NCBI GenBank assembly: GCA_964461025.1
Contig: CAYWSE010000016.1
Coordinates: 1-64,000, forward strand
Reading direction: 5' to 3'
DNA length: 64,000 nucleotides
From: JAHBVL01 sp964461025
Lineage (GTDB): Bacteria; Chloroflexota; Chloroflexia; Thermomicrobiales; UBA6265
Shown here: in pieces, positions 8,941-16,859 of the stretch
Layout of the letters: each line of letters opens with the position of its first letter
Numbering within the stretch: the first letter of the stretch is position 1
The notes under the pieces: generated by a model
Told to the model about the DNA's origin: nothing
Databases searched by the model: none
The model's input: the letters and a program-made list of their open reading frames with translations, nothing else
Translations under genes and position numbers: made by a program

Positions 8941-9024
8941 GATACATCTCGACACATCGCGGGAGAGACAGACCAGGAACACACCACACAGCAGGAGATC
9001 ATCAGGGGTTCCGGCAGCATCTCC
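8941..9024. repeat. Right, decayed copy of the HTH-gene 5' repeat
   Basis: Matches 3879-3971 in order and orientation with substitutions and gaps, including the codons for the SSGN region of the HTH protein. The start codon region has been lost, so the copy cannot be expressed. It marks the right edge of the STAND-containing segment, 26 bases before the end of the DUF1254 gene. Confidence 0.55.
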
Positions 9025-9049
9025 CCATCCGGGAGAAGTGCTTTCGACG

Positions 9050-10399
9050 CTACTTGACCCTGACGAATGGCGGCAGGACGTACGTGTCATCGAGTACCGA
9101 AGCGCCTGGCTGGTACATCCGGATCAGCGGCCGGAATCCCCCAGCCGGACACGGGAGCCAGTTCGCCGATCTCTCGCCGCCCGGATCAGATGCCTGGATG
9201 AAGAGATCGAGACTGCCGTCGTCGTTGTACCGCAACCCGGCGGTGCGATCGCCAATTGAGTAGCGATCGATCGGGTTCTCGACCAGATAAAACTTCTCGT
9301 CGTCGTACATCGTCATCGACCAAAACGCATCAACAGGCGGAACCTCATCGAAATGCACCGTATAGGCATGCTCGCCGATGAGAAGCTGGCCCTCTTCATC
9401 GGTGAACGTCCAGAGATACGCCGCTTCGTACCCATGATTGCCCCACAAACCACCGTACGCGGCGATCGCGCGAACCATCGTCGCCGTCGGCAGATCAGCA
9501 ATCTTCCATTCGTCGACGTCAATCGTGCCGACCTGGAACGACGTGGTGTTGTAGTCGAAAAGATGGAGCGCCGATTGCCACCCCACCGGCGGCGCATCAG
9601 GATCCCCTTTCGCGGCTCGATCGATAGCAGCGAAGCCGTCTGTCTGAGCCTGAACCAGAATGGCGCGCAGCTCGGGATCGACGTCATGGTAGGGACTCGT
9701 GGACTCCAGAATGCCGAGCGAGGCGAATGGATCCAGTTCGGCGGGATTCGCCGCCGGAAAAAGCTGCGACCATGCTCGGAACTTCTCCCACCAGGCGATA
9801 TCCTCGGGAGCATCCCGGTCGTACGGGGCAACGTCAAAATCACCAAAGGCACGTGCGGTCGTGTCAGGTCGGCTCGGATACAGACTCAGCGGCGTCAACC
9901 ACGTGTCGTCCTCGAGCACAAACACCGCCGGCAAATCATCGTTGCCATTGACGGCAAACCGGCCGACGATGGAGAAGACGTTCGTCGGCGCCGTGATCAG
10001 CCCCATCCCATCCGGAACAGTGCCCTCCCAATCCGGCCCGGCCAGCAACCACCACTGCTCCGCCGTGCCGGTCGCCCGCCTGCCCACATAGGCGAAATTG
10101 TTCGACCAGGCATCGACAAACTGCATCACATAATAGCGATCGTGCGTATCCGGCAAGTGCAGCACCTGCGGCTCGTTGGTTACATCGACATGCGCCATCG
10201 CATAGACCGTGTCATTGTTCAGCGAAACGAACTCGTCAGCCGGCCCAGCCAACTCGCGGCCAGCCCCGAACATGTTCACCGGCGCGGTGAATGTCACCTT
10301 CGGCGCAGTAACCTGACTCGTCACCTCAGTGAGATCATAGACAAGCGGATACCCATAGATGAAAGCCTGCGTCGCCAGCTCCAGTGATCTCACCACCAT
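9050..10399 (-). CDS. DUF1254/DUF1214 domain protein
   Basis: 449 residues. The N-terminal half (about 1-200) matches DUF1254, with AFIYGYPLVYDLTEV and SLNNDTVYAMAHVDV, and the C-terminal 120 residues match DUF1214, with FWSMTMYDDEKFYLVENPIDRY and the terminal proline-rich end. The pair is widespread in bacteria. Structures show two beta domains, but the biochemical role is not established. Many relatives are exported; this one has no signal peptide, so it should be cytoplasmic. The start at 10399 is chosen for the GGGAGG five bases upstream; a longer frame to 10432 adds a Gly/Ser/Arg-rich stretch. It stands alone, with high-GC codon use like the core genes. Confidence 0.85.
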   Translation of the reverse strand: MVVRSLELATQAFIYGYPLVYDLTEVTSQVTAPKVTFTAPVNMFGAGRELAGPADEFVSLNNDTVYAMAHVDVTNEPQVLHLPDTHDRYYVMQFVDAWSNNFAYVGRRATGTAEQWWLLAGPDWEGTVPDGMGLITAPTNVFSIVGRFAVNGNDDLPAVFVLEDDTWLTPLSLYPSRPDTTARAFGDFDVAPYDRDAPEDIAWWEKFRAWSQLFPAANPAELDPFASLGILESTSPYHDVDPELRAILVQAQTDGFAAIDRAAKGDPDAPPVGWQSALHLFDYNTTSFQVGTIDVDEWKIADLPTATMVRAIAAYGGLWGNHGYEAAYLWTFTDEEGQLLIGEHAYTVHFDEVPPVDAFWSMTMYDDEKFYLVENPIDRYSIGDRTAGLRYNDDGSLDLFIQASDPGGERSANWLPCPAGGFRPLIRMYQPGASVLDDTYVLPPFVRVK

Positions 10400-10488
10400 T
10401 GACCCTCCCGATCTCCCATCACTTCGCATCACGTATGTGTTCGTATCCTAGCATCCAAGTCTGACCGCCCAGGGGGCTCGTATCCTTA

Positions 10489-10508
10489 GCTACAGATTTC
10501 AATCTGTA
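10489..10508. repeat. REP-like palindrome
   Basis: TACAGATT and AATCTGTA around a TC loop, with GCTAC overlapping the left arm. It has the same layout as the other GTAGC-headed hairpins in this window. It lies between the DUF1254 gene and the SDR gene. Confidence 0.45.
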
Positions 10509-10687
10509 CGCGAAACCCACGGCTCTCCCGTCCTCCCGTCTCCAACAGCATCGCCCGCATCCCCGCTCCAGCTTCACGATCTCGCGCCCCAGTTCCTTCC
10601 CCAACCCCCTTCGCTGATGATCGATGCACGCTGGCAACGACTCCCCTGAATCCCGCCGGCACAGGGCCGTGTTCTACACGCCGGAAG

Positions 10688-11452
10688 TCAATCGTCTTCC
10701 GGGAACTGGAAGAGCGACAGACCGCCATCGACGAGCAACACCGAGCCGGTCATCTGGGATGCGCCGGAGGAGCAGAGAAATGCGGTGGCTTGTGCGATCT
10801 GCTCTGGAGTCTGGAGGTCGCCAAGCGGGATGATGCCTTTCACCCGCCGTGCATACTGCGGTTCGGTCTCGAGCTGATGTTTTGCCAGTCCGGCGTAGAC
10901 GATCCCCGGCGCGATCACATTCACGGTGATGCCGTACCGGGAAAGTTCTCTTGCCATCGACCGCGAGAGCATCTTCACACCCGCTTTGGTCGCTGAATAG
11001 GCGCTGATCTCCGGCCAGGGGATATCCATCACCCACGACCCGGTGAACAGAATCCGCCCCGCCGTCCCCTGCTCGACCATCAGGCGTGCCGCCGACTGCC
11101 CCACGTTGAAGCAGCCGGTGAAGTTGACGTCGACATGCTGCTGCCATTGCTCCTGGTTCAGATCGAGAAAAGGGATCCCGTGCCCGATCGCCTGGTTGGC
11201 GATGGCCACGTCGAGCCGGTCCAGCGAGGAAAGCGCGCGGTCGATGGCGGTGCGGTCGGTGACATCCGCCTCGATGAACGAAACAGCGCCATGCACACTC
11301 GCTCGCTCGATCCAGGCGGCCGCGTCTGCCTCGCTCTTTCGATCGATGATCGTGACCACGGCGCCGTGGCGGGTCAGCTCGGCCGCCATCGCCGCGCCGA
11401 TGTCGCCCGCGCCGCCAGCGATGGCGATTCCGAGTCCTGTGATGCCTTCCAT
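10688..11452 (-). CDS. Short-chain dehydrogenase/reductase of sugar metabolism
   Basis: 254 residues, typical of classical SDRs. The NAD(P) motif is GGAGDIGAAMA near residue 9 and the active-site signature SAYSATKAG holds Tyr and Lys; the catalytic Ser is in LFTGSW. The usual NNAG is replaced by ANQAI. The end GSVLLVDGGL is typical. The start at 11452 is preceded by GAGGAGGAG; the longer frame has no homologous look. The gene is divergent from the FadR-type regulator and next to an ABC importer and rhamnonate dehydratase. A role as L-rhamnose 1-dehydrogenase or as the dehydrogenase acting on 2-keto-3-deoxy-rhamnonate is therefore plausible, but the substrate is inferred from context only. Confidence 0.85.
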   Translation of the reverse strand: MEGITGLGIAIAGGAGDIGAAMAAELTRHGAVVTIIDRKSEADAAAWIERASVHGAVSFIEADVTDRTAIDRALSSLDRLDVAIANQAIGHGIPFLDLNQEQWQQHVDVNFTGCFNVGQSAARLMVEQGTAGRILFTGSWVMDIPWPEISAYSATKAGVKMLSRSMARELSRYGITVNVIAPGIVYAGLAKHQLETEPQYARRVKGIIPLGDLQTPEQIAQATAFLCSSGASQMTGSVLLVDGGLSLFQFPEDD

Positions 11453-11508
11453 CGACCGCTCCTCCTCGCTCTGGCAATGCACGATGCACAGAAACCGCTG
11501 ACCGGGCA

Positions 11509-11540
11509 TTGACACGTGCCCAACTTGCGGGTATCGTACC
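11509..11540 (+). promoter_or_regulatory. Sigma-A-type promoter with operator over the -10
   Basis: TTGACA at 11509-11514 and TATCGT at 11532-11537 are spaced by 17 bases. The palindrome GGTATCGTACC (11530-11540) overlaps the -10 and resembles FadR-family half-sites (GT...AC). Transcription would begin only a few bases before the regulator's ATG at 11550, so the message may be leaderless; no Shine-Dalgarno sequence is present. Autoregulation is inferred. Confidence 0.5.
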
Positions 11541-11549
11541 ACTACTGCT

Positions 11550-12338
11550 ATGACCGGTCTGACCAGTCTTACCAACGCGCCGGTGTCTCGATACGCTGTC
11601 GCCAAATATCTCGAAGACAGGATCGTCTCCGGCCACTACGAGCCGGGCGCCCGGCTTCCGTCCGAACGGCAACTTGCCGAAGAGCTGCACGTCAGCCGCC
11701 CCATCGTGCGCGAGGCGTTGCGTGCTCTCGTCGAACGGCGACTCATCGAAGTCCTGCCTGGACGCGGCGCATTTGTCAGCGCGGATGGCTCCGCCGCGGC
11801 AGCCAACTCACTCGATTCCTCCTACCGGTTCGAAAACGCGACCGCTCGCGACCTGATCGAGGCCCGGGAGATGCTGGAATGCACGGCGGCCGAGCTGGCC
11901 TCGGAGCGGGCGAGCGAGCAGGACCTCTCCGGTCTGGAAGCCGCTGTGACCGGCTGCGAGGAAGCGCACATGATCCTCGATGAAGCCCGATTCGATCTTG
12001 CATTCCATCTGGGGATCGCCCGTGCGGCAAAGAACCCGGTGATCGAAACGATGTTCCGCTCGATCTCCGGTCTCACAATCGAGCTGATGTTTCGCAGCCT
12101 CAGTGATCCGGCGGTCAGATCGACATCGATACCGATTCATCGCGAAGTGCTGGAGGCGATCAGAAACCGGGACTCGGCCACAGCCAGAGAGGCGATGTCG
12201 CGCCACCTCGCTCTGGCGAGTCAGCACTATGGCGAGGATTACGAAAGGTCGATCAAGAGCGTGGCGCAGCGCGAGTTTGCCCGTCTGTTCGAACCGGGTG
12301 TGACATTGGAAGAGCTCCTCGATGAGGTGAATGTATGA
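11550..12338 (+). CDS. FadR-type GntR transcriptional regulator
   Basis: 262 residues. The N-terminal winged helix (about 14-78) contains the GntR signature LPSERQLAEELHVSRPIVREAL and the wing GRGAFV. The C-terminal FCD domain (about 97-235) keeps the likely metal-binding Asp and His residues (FDLAFHLGIA, IHREVLEAI, RHLALASQH), so it probably senses a carboxylated sugar or a breakdown product. It is divergent from the SDR gene and overlaps the following ABC ATPase gene by four bases (ATGA). That makes it the first gene of the importer operon and its likely local repressor. Confidence 0.9.
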   Translation: MTGLTSLTNAPVSRYAVAKYLEDRIVSGHYEPGARLPSERQLAEELHVSRPIVREALRALVERRLIEVLPGRGAFVSADGSAAAANSLDSSYRFENATARDLIEAREMLECTAAELASERASEQDLSGLEAAVTGCEEAHMILDEARFDLAFHLGIARAAKNPVIETMFRSISGLTIELMFRSLSDPAVRSTSIPIHREVLEAIRNRDSATAREAMSRHLALASQHYGEDYERSIKSVAQREFARLFEPGVTLEELLDEVNV

Positions 12339-13132
12339 CACAAACGTTGCTGGATGCCGCTTCCACCAGTCGCCACATCGACCGCGACGCGACGCCGCTG
12401 CTCGAAGCGAGAGGGCTGAGCAAGACCTTTCTTCACGTTCAGGCGCTGGAGGATGTCAGCTTCCGCGTCTACCCCGGCGAGACAGTCGCATTGGTCGGAG
12501 ACAACGGCGCTGGCAAGAGCACCCTGATGAAGATCCTGTGCGGGGCGTATCAGCCGGATGCCGGAACGATCGGGTTCGATGGCCAGCTGGTGCATCTGCG
12601 AAACCCGCACGACGCGGTGGCGCTGGGAATTGCCGTCGTCTTCCAGGACCTGGCGCTCGTCAATCATCGTGACGTCGCCTGCAACGTCTTTCTGGGGCGC
12701 GAGCCGAAGAAAGGCATCGTCGTCGACAAGGGCCGCATGATTCGGGAGTCGCGTGAAGTCCTGCAGCGCTTGAAGATCAATATCCCGTCCGTCTACGCAC
12801 AGGTTGGCATGCTCTCCGGCGGTCAGCGACAGGCTGTCGCCATCGCCCGAGCGGTACAGCAGGGTGGACGCCTGATCTTCATGGACGAACCGACCGCCGC
12901 GCTCGGTGTCCAGGAGCAGGCAAAGGTGCTGAAGCTGATCGAAGACCTGCAGCGGGAAGGCGCTGCGATCGTCATTGTCAGTCACAACCTGCAGCACGTC
13001 TTTCATGTCGCGGACAGAATCGTGGTCCTGCGAGGCGGCCGCAACGCCGGCGAGCGCATTCGCTCCGAAACCACCCATGCCGAAATCGTCCAGCTGATCG
13101 TCGGATCGATCAGCGACTACCCGGAGGAGTAA
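12335..13132 (+). CDS. Sugar ABC importer, ATP-binding subunit
   Basis: 265 residues, a single ATPase domain as in fructose/ribose-type (CUT2) importers of the FrcA kind rather than the duplicated RbsA type. Walker A GDNGAGKST is at 55-63, the Q-loop at VVFQD, the signature LSGGQRQ at 160-166, Walker B LIFMDEP with D184/E185, and the switch His in VSHN. It should hydrolyse ATP at the inner face of the membrane to drive uptake by the permease that follows five bases later. It is translationally coupled to the regulator upstream. Confidence 0.92.
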   Translation: MTQTLLDAASTSRHIDRDATPLLEARGLSKTFLHVQALEDVSFRVYPGETVALVGDNGAGKSTLMKILCGAYQPDAGTIGFDGQLVHLRNPHDAVALGIAVVFQDLALVNHRDVACNVFLGREPKKGIVVDKGRMIRESREVLQRLKINIPSVYAQVGMLSGGQRQAVAIARAVQQGGRLIFMDEPTAALGVQEQAKVLKLIEDLQREGAAIVIVSHNLQHVFHVADRIVVLRGGRNAGERIRSETTHAEIVQLIVGSISDYPEE

Positions 13133-13137
13133 ACCGA

Positions 13138-14169
13138 GTGGCGGAGATCGTTCTGAAAGACGAAGAATCGGAAGGGCACGTCGGCATCGGTGAGAAAGGG
13201 TTGCTGCGGCGACTGATTGGGATGCGGGAATTCGGCATCTTCGCTGCCGCCGTCGGGCTGTTCGCCGTTTTATCGATATTACGGCCGGACACATTCTTCA
13301 CCGAAGCGAATTTCCTGCGCATCGCCCAGTCGATCTCGATTCTGACCATCATTGCCACGGGGATGACCTTCCTCTTCATTGCTGGTGAGCTCGATCTGTC
13401 GGTCGGCACGATGCATGGGCTGCTGGCGATGTTCCTCTCCGTCGCCATGTACACGCACGACATTCCGCCCATTCTGGCGGTGCCGGCGGCGATCCTTCTC
13501 GGCATGTTGCTGGGGGCGATCAATGGCATGATCACCACCTTCTTTGGTGTGCCTTCGTTCATCGTCACGCTTGGCATGATGAGCGTCTTCGTGGGACTCC
13601 AGCTCACCTGGGTGAGGGTTCCGCCATTTCCTTCTCGCGAGTGGAAAGCCGAGCACGCCTGGTTCGTCAAGATGATGGGCGCGCGGCTGTGGGGAACGAT
13701 TCCGGTGCAGGTCTTCTGGATGATCGGCGTCGTGATCGTCGGCAGCTTCGTTCTTTCGAGGACCAGGTTCGGTTACCACGTCTACGCCACCGGCAGCAAC
13801 GCGCAAGCCGCGGCAAATGCAGGCATCAACACCCGCCGGATCAAGATCGCCTGTTTCATGATCCTGGGCGGATTGACCGGACTCGCTTCCGCTGTGCTGA
13901 TCGGCTGGATCGGCAGCACCTCGCGTGGCTACGGGCAGGGGTATGAACTCGATGTGATCGCTGCGGTGGTCATCGGCGGCACGAATCTCTTTGGCGGCAT
14001 CGGCAGCGTGCTCGGCACGTTTCTGGGTGGCGCGATCACGGGCATGATCCGCAACGGTCTCGTCTTGCTCGGAGCCGAGCAGGAAACGATTCCTATCGCC
14101 ATGGGCGTGGTGATCATCCTGGCGGTGGTGTTCGATGTCACCGTCCGCAAGCGACAGCGTATTGGTTAG
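13138..14169 (+). CDS. Sugar ABC importer, permease subunit
   Basis: 343 residues starting at GTG. A charged 35-residue N-terminus is followed by eight to ten hydrophobic segments. Family landmarks of ribose-type permeases are present: FIAGELDLSVG in an early segment, GVPSFIVTLGMM, and GGTNLFGGIGSVLGTFLGG near the C-terminus. It should form a homodimeric channel with the ATPase upstream and receive substrate from the binding protein downstream. The gap of five bases to the ATPase gene indicates one operon. Confidence 0.92.
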   Translation: MAEIVLKDEESEGHVGIGEKGLLRRLIGMREFGIFAAAVGLFAVLSILRPDTFFTEANFLRIAQSISILTIIATGMTFLFIAGELDLSVGTMHGLLAMFLSVAMYTHDIPPILAVPAAILLGMLLGAINGMITTFFGVPSFIVTLGMMSVFVGLQLTWVRVPPFPSREWKAEHAWFVKMMGARLWGTIPVQVFWMIGVVIVGSFVLSRTRFGYHVYATGSNAQAAANAGINTRRIKIACFMILGGLTGLASAVLIGWIGSTSRGYGQGYELDVIAAVVIGGTNLFGGIGSVLGTFLGGAITGMIRNGLVLLGAEQETIPIAMGVVIILAVVFDVTVRKRQRIG

Positions 14170-14303
14170 GACTGTTCGACACGTCAGGGAGTCACCGTAG
14201 AAGGGAGAGACTCGAATAACCGGCCACGACCGGTTCGGTGATTGCCGCGGATACGATGAAACGCTTGGTTCGTTGTTCAGAGCAGAACAGAAGGAGTATC
14301 CAG

Positions 14304-15338
14304 ATGTCCATGTCTCGACGCAGAATGCTCATGACCAGTGGCGCCATCGGCGCAGCGGCAGCCACGCTCGGCGTACCAGCGTCGATGCTTGCTGCCCCCT
14401 CGAGCAGCACCACGAGCTATCCCATTCGATCCCAAGAGGGCTCGAAGCGGGTCATCTTCGTGACCCACGACGACAACCCCTTCTTCATCCCGGTGCGTTC
14501 CGCGCTTGAGGAGTTTGGCGCAATGGCCGGATGGGAAACCCAGTGGGTCGGACCTCCGCAGCATGACGAGCAGGCCACATTGCAGTTCCAGCTCGATGCC
14601 ATCGCGGCCCAACCGACGGCGATTGGTTTCACCAGAGTCAACACCACCATGTTCGACGAACCGATTCAGCAGGCGCAGGAAGCCGGCGTCTACGGCATCC
14701 TCTATAACACCGCTTCCGAAGGCTATCAGGAGCTCGGTGTCGCGTATGTTGGTCAGGATTTCATCCCGGCCGGCATCGTCAGCGGGCAGAATGCCGCCAG
14801 GTACGCGCAGGAAATCACCGGCCGCACCGACGGTGAGATCATTCTCGGAACAATCGCGCCGGGACACAGCGCGCTGGATGCCCGCATGGAAGGCACTCGG
14901 CAGGGCATCGCGGCGTACAACGAGGAGAACGGCACAAGCTACACGACTTCCGATCTCACCACATCCACGGACGGTCCGACCGCCATCGCGGCGCTCGACG
15001 CTGTCTACGCCGAACGAGGAGACGAGATCGTCGGGTTCGCCCACGCCGACTATGTGCACTGGTTCACCGGCACCTGGATCGAGCAACAAGGGCTGGAAGG
15101 ACGATTCGCCAACGGCGGATTCGACCTCATTCCCGGCGTGATCGATGCGATTAAGGTCGGCACCGCGCAATGGTCGATCGGTCAGAATCCGTACGCACAG
15201 GGCTGGATCACCTCAGCGCTGATCCACATGGCCACGGCGCACGGTTTCCAGGCGTTTGACTACGACACCGGGGCCGAGGTCGTCGATTCGACTAATATCG
15301 ATGCGGTCGCCGAGCGAGAGGCGGTCTTCGCCGAATAA
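14304..15338 (+). CDS. Sugar ABC importer, substrate-binding protein (Tat-exported)
   Basis: 344 residues. The N-terminus MSMSRRRMLMTSG plus an Ala-rich stretch is a twin-arginine signal ending near residue 30. The mature part is a type I periplasmic-binding fold: KRVIFVTHDDNPFFIPV opens the first lobe, and substrate contacts are expected from Asn/Asp/Arg residues along the cleft. I start at 14304, where AAGGAG lies eight bases upstream; a longer frame from 14238 has no signal logic. It is the third gene of the importer operon and is followed by a strong hairpin at 15352-15376. The sugar is not known; the neighbouring rhamnonate dehydratase suggests rhamnose or an aldonate. Confidence 0.88.
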   Translation: MSMSRRRMLMTSGAIGAAAATLGVPASMLAAPSSSTTSYPIRSQEGSKRVIFVTHDDNPFFIPVRSALEEFGAMAGWETQWVGPPQHDEQATLQFQLDAIAAQPTAIGFTRVNTTMFDEPIQQAQEAGVYGILYNTASEGYQELGVAYVGQDFIPAGIVSGQNAARYAQEITGRTDGEIILGTIAPGHSALDARMEGTRQGIAAYNEENGTSYTTSDLTTSTDGPTAIAALDAVYAERGDEIVGFAHADYVHWFTGTWIEQQGLEGRFANGGFDLIPGVIDAIKVGTAQWSIGQNPYAQGWITSALIHMATAHGFQAFDYDTGAEVVDSTNIDAVAEREAVFAE

Positions 15339-15351
15339 CCCGAAACACAGC

Positions 15352-15376
15352 CCGGGAGCGGCGTGTCCGCTCCCGG
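15352..15376 (+). terminator. Hairpin after the binding-protein gene
   Basis: CCGGGAGCGG and CCGCTCCCGG pair perfectly around CGTGT, with no U tract. It lies 14 bases after the binding-protein stop and before the first dehydratase gene. Such hairpins often stabilise the abundant binding-protein message or partly end transcription. An almost identical stem occurs at the equivalent point of the second importer (61569-61594). Confidence 0.6.
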
Positions 15377-15421
15377 ACCGCTGTTGGCGACCGGTCGAGC
15401 AGGGGAAGAGGGGCAGGTCCG

Positions 15422-16618
15422 ATGAAGGTCACCAAGGTCGAGACGATCTGGCTCGAGGAGTTTCCGAACGTCATCTGGCTGCAAGTCCACACGGATGAGG
15501 GGCTGGTCGGGCTGGGCGAGACCTTCTTCGGGTCGCAGGCGATAGAGGCCTATGTGCACGAGTCGATCGCGCCCTATCTCCTCGGCAAAGATCCGCTGAC
15601 TATCGACAAACATGCCCTGGCGCTTTACGGGTATGTCGGGTACCGGTCGTCGGGGGTCGAGATGCGCGGCAACTCGGCGCTCGACATCGCGCTCTGGGAC
15701 CTGCTCGGTAAGGTGACGAATCAGCCGGTCTACCAGCTCCTCGGCGGCAGGTCGCGAGAGTCGATCCGCACGTACAACACCTGCGCCGGTTATCGGTACG
15801 TGCGCAGCCGTCCCCAGCAGGCGGTCGAGCTCTGGGGTCTCGGCAACAACGACGGTCCGTATGAAGACCTCGACGCTTTCCTGCATCGCGCCGACGAGCT
15901 GGCTCTCAGCCTGATGGAGCAAGGCATCACCGGGATGAAGATCTGGCCGTTCGATCCGGCCGCCGAAGCGAGCGGCGGACTCTACATCTCCAACGCTGAT
16001 CTGAACGCTGCGCTCGAGCCGTTTCGCAAGATTCGCTCGGCGGTCGGCAACGACATGGACATCATGGTCGAGTTCCACTCCCTCTGGAATCTCCCAACGG
16101 CGAAGAAAATCGCCCGGGCGCTGGAGGAGTTCGAGCCCTTCTGGTTCGAAGATCCGATCAAGGCGGACAACATCGACGCCCTCGCCGACTATGCTGCCTC
16201 GACCCACGTGCCGACCACCATCAGCGAGACGCTGGCGACGCGGTGGTCGTTCCGCGAGGTGATGGAGGCGAACGCCGCCGGTGTGATCATGATCGACCTC
16301 TCCTGGTGCGGCGGCATTTCAGAAGGAAAGAAGATCGCCGGCATGGCCGAGACATACAAGCTGCCGGTGGCCCCGCACGACTGCACCGGCCCGGTTGTCT
16401 ACATGGCCTCGATGCATCTGTCGCTGAACGCGGTGAACACGCTGATTCAAGAGTCGGTGCGGGCCTTCTACACCGGCTGGTACAACGAGCTGGTGACACA
16501 GCTTCCGGTGTTTTCGAATGGCTACCTCGACGTCCCCCACGCTCCCGGACTGGGAACCGAGCTGCTGCCAGGCCTGCGAGACCGCCCGGATGCGCATGTG
16601 CGGGTGAGCGCGCTGTAG
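15422..16618 (+). CDS. Enolase-superfamily sugar-acid dehydratase (mandelate racemase group)
   Basis: 398 residues, with the capping domain followed by a TIM-like barrel. Metal ligands are E217 (DIMVEFH), E243 (WFEDP) and E269 (TISET). K173 (GMKIW) and H319 (APHDCTGP) are candidate acid/base residues. It should abstract the proton alpha to a carboxylate and most probably dehydrate an aldonate or aldarate. The exact substrate is not clear from the motifs. It follows the importer operon by 83 bases and precedes rhamnonate dehydratase, which places it in the same catabolic block. Confidence 0.85.
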   Translation: MKVTKVETIWLEEFPNVIWLQVHTDEGLVGLGETFFGSQAIEAYVHESIAPYLLGKDPLTIDKHALALYGYVGYRSSGVEMRGNSALDIALWDLLGKVTNQPVYQLLGGRSRESIRTYNTCAGYRYVRSRPQQAVELWGLGNNDGPYEDLDAFLHRADELALSLMEQGITGMKIWPFDPAAEASGGLYISNADLNAALEPFRKIRSAVGNDMDIMVEFHSLWNLPTAKKIARALEEFEPFWFEDPIKADNIDALADYAASTHVPTTISETLATRWSFREVMEANAAGVIMIDLSWCGGISEGKKIAGMAETYKLPVAPHDCTGPVVYMASMHLSLNAVNTLIQESVRAFYTGWYNELVTQLPVFSNGYLDVPHAPGLGTELLPGLRDRPDAHVRVSAL

Positions 16619-16646
16619 CTCCAGGACCTCGGAGGTAGCAGAGCGC

Positions 16647-16689
16647 GTAGCGGCGATCCCTTGTGGTCGCCGATGGCCCGCAGGGCCAT
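16647..16689. repeat. REP-like hairpin pair
   Basis: GTAGC at 16647-16651 heads an imperfect hairpin GGCGATC...GGTCGCC (16652-16671). A second perfect palindrome, ATGGCCC-GCA-GGGCCAT, follows at 16673-16689. It lies in the space between the two dehydratase genes. Confidence 0.5.
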
Positions 16690-16763
16690 AACATGCCCCG
16701 CCGACAACAACCTTCACGATTGCGGGACTTCCGTGTATCAGATGTATGCGCGCTCGATGAGAA

Positions 16764-16786
16764 GTCGCCATAAATGGCGACGCTAC
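16764..16786. repeat. REP-like hairpin, CGCCAT family
   Basis: GTCGCCAT and ATGGCGAC flank AA, followed directly by GCTAC (GTAGC on the minus strand). The same stem family recurs at 51076-51096. Confidence 0.6.
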
Positions 16787-16859
16787 GTAAGGCGCAGACA
16801 CGGTGCTGAATTCGTGCTATGAATCGCAAACGACCGACGAACCGCTGGAGGCGCTTTTC

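Noticed and set aside
9353..10387. 344-codon plus-strand frame over the DUF1254 gene
   Set aside because: Antisense shadow, Arg-rich, with the real gene well supported by two family domains.
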